Shown: positions 59,494-64,000 of the stretch, piece after piece
Layout: each line of letters opens with the position of its first letter
Position numbering within the stretch: the stretch's first letter is position 1
NCBI GenBank assembly: GCA_015499995.1
Contig: JADNRV010000076.1
Coordinates: 1 to 64,000, forward strand
Origin: Flammula alnicola
Taxonomy: Eukaryota; Basidiomycota; Agaricomycetes; Agaricales; Strophariaceae
Reading direction: 5' to 3'
Length of the DNA stretch: 64,000 nucleotides
Notes under the pieces: generated by a model
The model's database searches: none
What the model was told of the DNA's origin: nothing
The model's input: the letters and a program-made list of their open reading frames with translations, nothing else
Position numbers and translations under genes: made by a program

Positions 59494-59500
59494 TATAAAA
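59494..59500 (+). promoter_or_regulatory. TATA box of the Ser-rich protein gene
   Basis: TATAAAA in a GGGTATAAAAG context, about 135 bp upstream of the ATG at 59633. Confidence 0.5.
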
Positions 59501-59632
59501 GAGCCGCAAGAGTCCGCGCCGCGAACGGACTCGGAAAAACCATCAGAACAAATTACGTAACCATCGGTGTTGCACAAGACTGGCACTGGCCACTCTCCGC
59601 TTTTCTCTCTCTCACATCTACCACCTTCAACA

Positions 59633-61186
59633 ATGGCCACAAATTCGTCTCCAGATTCCCTTCGTCGTATGTCTTTTCTCTGTAAATGTTCTTTAGTACT
59701 TTCTAACGCCAATTTCATCGATTTTACAGCCACAGTCCCAATGTCGCCACCGCAGCCCATCGACCTGAAGCATATGACTTCAGCGACGGCCCTCATCTCG
59801 CCATCGAGAGACCATCGTTCAGGAAACAGGACATCTCAGCACCTAAGGACAACGGATGCTCGATTAGGCTCTCGTTCTCCCAACTCAATCCCATCGTCCC
59901 CCACATCCGTGTACGCTTTGTTTATTGTTTACTTCCATCTTTTCCTCTAACTTTTGTTCGTCTGCAGCCGTTCTTCTTCATCCGCCATCTTCGAACGAGA
60001 CATCGAACCTATCGTGCCACCATCACCTCCAAGCACCCACCATCACCCAACAAACCCCCACAGAATTCCGCGTGCGAAAGGTACCGAGCAACTCGAACAA
60101 TCGGTGCCATCCGTCCTTGATAGTGCAGCTTCCATCCTCACTGGCCTCGAAGATGTCGACGTAGCGGAGCAAGTGGCCGTAGTCGCCCCTGCCTCATCCA
60201 CCTTCGACGCCATGGGGCGCAGCAGTGGATTTGCCAGCCCCATCGGCAGCTTTCGCAGTCGCAGCCCAAGCCCTCTCGGATCAAGAGCAGGCGCGGGTCA
60301 AGCTCGGGCAGAACTTTTGCTCAGTATTCCCCACCCCAATCAGCCTCCTCATACTATTTCCTCTCCCACCTCCGTTCTTGGCTTGCAGAACATGACCTCC
60401 CCCACAACATCACCCCCTGCCACGTCGTCTGGCTCCACTGGTTCGCCATCACGACCTCAAATCAAGCCAGCCGATGCTTCGGTCACGATCAGCCAGGTTT
60501 CTATTGGCAACAACAATATCACTGGCGATGTTTCTACTGGTGGTGCACCTTCTATCGTCACATCCGTTCCGGATTATGCATCTATCACCTCTTCTGTTGA
60601 TGCCTCAGAGGACTCGTCGCCCATCACGACCACCCAGGAACACCCTCCCAACCACCTTGCGTCCCCCGGATTATCACCACTGTACACCACCTCCGCCCTC
60701 GCGTCACCCCAAAGCCTCATCTCCTCCCCAATCGCCTCCCCATCGTCGGCCGCCAACAACCTCTCGCACCCGCCTTCGCCCGTACACGTCGCGAAGAAAC
60801 GCCTCTCCTTCATGTCGTACTCGGACCTCATCTCATCGACCCCAGCGACGATGCAGACTCTGTCCTCGCTGACCACCTGCGCGTCCACCGCGGAGCCTCC
60901 GCCCCACATCCCTAGCGTAAGCGGGCTGAACATCGCCAGCGCGATGCAGGCGCAGCAGCAATCGAACAGCGCCACGCCCAGCCTCCACGGGTTCTCGCTC
61001 GTCCCCACCGGGGGCCTAACTCATGCAGGCAAGAGGGATAGTATCGCCATGCTGGATAACCTCGGCGGCGAGTGGGAGAGACAGGGCCTTGGGCGCGGGT
61101 TGGAGGAGCGCTTGGAGGCGCTGGTGCTGCCTAACGCAGGTTCGGCCGTGTCTGTCGCGCAGCCTGTGGCTGGCGGCAAAGCCTGA
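59633..61186 (+). CDS. Conserved Ser/Pro-rich protein of unknown function
   Basis: Three exons: 59633-59666, 59730-59910 and 59968-61186, all joining in frame with GTATGT and GTACGC donors. Most of the roughly 475 residues are low-complexity Ser/Pro/Thr, consistent with an intrinsically disordered, phosphorylated regulator. Ordered-looking islands are IDLKHMTSATALISPSRD near the N-terminus, RLSFMSYSDLISSTP in the middle, and RDSIAMLDNLGGEWERQGLG at the C-terminus. I have a sense of these islands being conserved in agaricomycetes, but I cannot name the family. No signal peptide or membrane span. The coding frame is clean and a TATA box precedes it. Confidence 0.75.
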
Positions 61187-61189
61187 GCG

Positions 61190-62090
61190 AGAGTCGGTTT
61201 TTTATTTCTTCGTTTCCTCAACTTTTACGGTATGCGTTCATGTTTTATTTCTTTCTTTTTGGTCCCGTTTACGTTACAGGCTCCCATCCCTTTATCTCGC
61301 ACCGTGGAAATAATCGTATCATCATGGAACTCTCAAACTCGTATTCGCCAGGCGCTCCGTCCCTTCCTCCCTCTACCTACCTCTCCATGCAACATGCTTC
61401 ATCTGTTGGCCTTCCTATTTTATTACACATCACACTAATCCCTCGACGGCTTTCTCTCTCTCTCTACCTCAATATTTAACCTCGATATCGCTACAATTCA
61501 ACGTCGTGGTTCTCCTCATGAAAGCTTTTTTGGCACCCATCCCATCCATAACAACACAAATCCATCGAACTCCAATCGAACTGTATGATATTAATGTCCG
61601 TTGCACTTTCCTGATTCCTTCTTAGTATTAGTATTACGTGTGCGTATGTGTTTTTCGTATCACCAGTGACACCATAACGACCTTCCACATAAATGCACTG
61701 GCAATTTGCGTTGCGTTTTTGACGACCGCATGATTAATTCCCTTTGTCCGGGTTACATATTCTTTTCTATTTAGTTACGTGCTCGTTATTTCGGTTACTA
61801 TCAATAAGAACAATGTGTATACAATGGTATCTGCTGCGGGGTCTGCATGGTCACTCGATATATAAATTGCGACTCGTGAACGTTGAAAAGGCTCATCGTA
61901 CATATGGGATCTGCAATGGTTATAATACTTAGGACGTCCATTGAGTCGGTTATGCAGACTATTTTGGGTAACGGGTAAGGAAGCGGAGGTCCGCAACATC
62001 ACATGAGGGTCCGAGTCAGTAAAATAAGCGTCCCTCAAACGATAGTATAAGAGGACAGTGGCGGCGGTGTGATAACGTCTTCGGTCTATC
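61190..62090. other. Intergenic / 3' UTR stretch
   Basis: T-rich sequence downstream of the Ser-rich gene. No supported ORF. Confidence 0.4.
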
Positions 62091-62096
62091 TCAACA

Positions 62097-62965
62097 ATGT
62101 CGGCGGCAGAAACTTATGAGAAGACTCCTCGCAGCACCGTGAATCGGTTGAAACAGAGAGGTCAGCGTCTCAGTGAACTTCGGGCCGATCACACCATGCT
62201 AACCGACTCGTATTCTAAGCTGTTTATGACCACGACACCATCCACAACATCATCAATGCAGCCCCCGTTGCCCATGTTTCGTTCAACCCAACTTCTCTGG
62301 ATGACGATCCGTTCCCCACCATCCTCCCCATGCTAGCAAGTGCGGCCTCGTTTACGGCTCCAGGAACAGAAGAAACGTCACCAGTTGCCATATACCTCCA
62401 CGGCCACGTCTCTTCTCGGTTCATGCGGCTGCCAACGACAAAGGAGGATGATGGCCTTCCGGGAACTCCAATATGCGTTACAGCCACATTGTTCGACGGC
62501 GTCGTGCTTTCCCTCACACCATTCAATCACAGCTGCAACTACCGTAGCGCCGTCGTCCATGGGTGGGCTAATCTCGTCACGGATCCAGAAGAGAAGTTGT
62601 ACGCCTTGAAACTGATAACGAACAACCTCGTACCCGATAGATGGGACAATGCGCGCGTGCCTCCGACAGAGGCTGAGATGAAGAGCACTTCAGTCCTACG
62701 CGTCGATATCGCCAGCGCCAGTGCGAAGATTAGAGCCTATGCCCCAGGGAATGATAAGGCGGATCTGGACGACGACAAGTTGAGGCAGCGCGTATGGACG
62801 GGTGTGGTGCCTTCGGCGCAGATTTATGGAGAGCCTATTCCAGGCCCGGACAACCTCGTGAAGACTCTGCCCAAGTACATTGGGGAGTGGGTGGAAGACG
62901 GGAGCAGGAGTAGGGAAGATTATACTCGTCACGTCGCCTCGTTGCCTGGGCCTAAAAAGTCGTAA
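62097..62965 (+). CDS. FMN-binding split-barrel protein (pyridoxamine-phosphate-oxidase-like)
   Basis: Two exons, 62097-62160 and 62220-62965, joined across a 59-nt intron with a GTCAGC donor, giving about 270 aa. The N-terminus (TPRSTVNRLKQRAVYDHDTI) and the barrel segments (VAHVSFNP, PVAIYLHGHVSSRFMR, VCVTATLFDGVVLS-like ICVTATLFDGVVLS, HSCNYRSAVVHG) fit the flavin-nucleotide-binding Pyridox_ox_2 group. The C-terminal WTGVVP and GEPIPGPDN motifs are typical too. Members bind FMN; the substrate is unknown, and haem- or nitroimidazole-type reduction is seen in bacterial relatives. The gene is complete, with no frame damage. Confidence 0.82.
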
Positions 62966-63209
62966 ATAGCCTGCATTCCACCGTTTCCTGGAGATTAGAT
63001 AAAATCCTGCTGGAGTCTTTGCTGAAACACATGGTGGGAATTTAGACCGTATCTCTACTTTCCGGAAATGGCGAATTTAATCTTCCACATCTGGGCCTCA
63101 GATAAGTAGCGAAACCAGCTTTCGTGGGGTAAACCTCCGTGACCGTTCCTAACCTCCTTGACCCTCCTATACCAGCATTAGAGCGGCACCCGATTTTCTG
63201 ACGAACACC

Positions 63210-63740
63210 ATGGCAAACCACGAACGATCGATTTCTCGCGGTCGCGATGCCTTCGTACGTTTAATTATATGTTTTATATCTGTACTCCAGGCAGCTGTTA
63301 CCTATATTAGTTCCTAGACATCCACAGGCAGAGTCCGCCAGCAATCTATCTCTCGCGATGCGTGGCGCGACTTCATCCTCAACAATGTCTCTACCACCCG
63401 TGACAAAGAACCTGTAATAACTCAATTCAGTCGAGGGTTCGTTTGCCTCTTATCTCATCCTTTCGGAATGCTTGTCTCCGTCCTCATATCGGCAGATATT
63501 TTTGATTGATTTTTGACTGCAGGAAATCTTCAGGTGAGTTCGTTACACGTTAAGCGTGCTGTACTTGCAGCAGAGTCGTTGGTACCATACGTCGAGTGTC
63601 CAGCCTGTCTTTCTGCCTACAAATACTTACTAAGTCCTTCTGGATGGCAGTCCGCTTATTTCCGCTTTCCTTCTTTTCCACAGAGTAGAGGGAAACATGG
63701 ACTTTGGCCCGCGTCATCGAGTGCGGTCTCAAGGATATAA
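63210..63740 (+). CDS. Short Ser/Arg-Gly protein, possibly PAR32/DUF3602-like (5' part)
   Basis: ATG at 63210; exon 1 63210-63254 (SISRGRDAF) and exon 2 63318 to about 63435 (TSTGRVRQQSISRDAWRDF), then small exons near 63523 and 63687-63740 (EGNMDFGPRHRVRSQGYK) before another GTACGT donor. Repeated S-R-G-R and S-T-G-R blocks recall the fungal PAR32/DUF3602 proteins, which carry G-R-G-G-x-G-N motifs; the exact motif is missing here. The 3' end was not resolved and may lie beyond the window. Low confidence in both family and model. Confidence 0.4.
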
Positions 63741-64000
63741 AGTACGTAAAAGATATTTTGCACATCGAAAATAGAATCAAAAGGAAGGCGGCCCTGCCGA
63801 AGTTTTGAATGAACATAGTCTGACGGTATGTCGATATCGTACAATACATGCTGGGGTAAGCCATAGACCTATTCTATTACTAGGATATACATCGTCGTGA
63901 TCACCAAGTCGGCTGGAAGATACCACGGCTCCCAAACCATTTTCCTTGCAACTATTGAGATCGACGTGAGACCAAGAGCTCAAGAAGAGGTGCAATGGCT

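Noticed and set aside
60474..60872. 132-codon Arg/Pro-rich ORF
   Set aside because: A shifted-frame shadow of the Ser/Pro-rich gene at 59633-61186.

Overview
The window looks like nuclear DNA of a mushroom-forming basidiomycete (Agaricomycetes). Genes are split by many 45-70 nt introns with GTRNGY donors, and the recognisable families are typical of that group: a NACHT STAND NTPase, a DUF6699 protein, an HNH-nuclease protein, F-box/LRR-like proteins, a CFEM protein, and a metacaspase with a Pro/Gln/Ser-rich prodomain. I saw no CRISPR array, rRNA or confident tRNA gene.

Layout. 1-12 kb is repeat-rich: a degenerate direct repeat (1.6-2.65 kb), a truncated gene copy (3.84-6.0 kb) interrupted by a 1.08 kb inverted-repeat element that itself holds a smaller inverted-repeat element, and the intact-looking paralogue (7.5-9.5 kb, minus), a nuclear-type protein with tandemly repeated exons. 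12.3-15.3 kb is a metacaspase. 15.7-16.5 kb is a small secreted protein whose decayed duplicate lies at 10.6-11.2 kb. 17.9-25.1 kb holds an F-box-like gene with an in-frame stop, an orphan gene and an MFS drug:H+ antiporter, all minus. 25.78-28.12 kb is a non-autonomous LTR retroelement with its own ORF, split by a 616 bp hAT-type MITE. 29.4-31.7 kb is a GTP-cyclohydrolase-II-like URC1/URG1 gene. 31.8-36 kb has the HNH gene and a second F-box gene. 37.8-41 kb has a CFEM/GPI protein and a 5'-truncated BCAS3-like gene. 41-43.5 kb is asparagine synthetase. 47.6-51.5 kb is a UBE3C/Hul5-type HECT ligase, followed by a DUF6699 gene. 54.5-58.2 kb has a decayed PRP6 N-terminal fragment and a NACHT gene. 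59.6-64 kb has a Ser-rich conserved protein, an FMN-binding split-barrel protein and the start of another gene.

The genes do not form an operon-like pathway. Housekeeping genes (URC1, asparagine synthetase, HECT, metacaspase) are mixed with fast-evolving families and mobile-element debris. The most novel object is the LTR element at 25.8-28.1 kb. Removing the MITE and one target-site copy restores a single ~308-codon frame encoding an acidic, Tyr/Pro-repeat N-terminus and a basic, Pro/His-rich C-terminus, with no protease, reverse transcriptase or integrase.

Caution. Several clearly conserved genes (URC1, metacaspase, CFEM, BCAS3-like) show single-base frame breaks, mostly at homopolymers, which suggests consensus errors. 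Separate in-frame TAG/TGA codons in other genes look like real decay.
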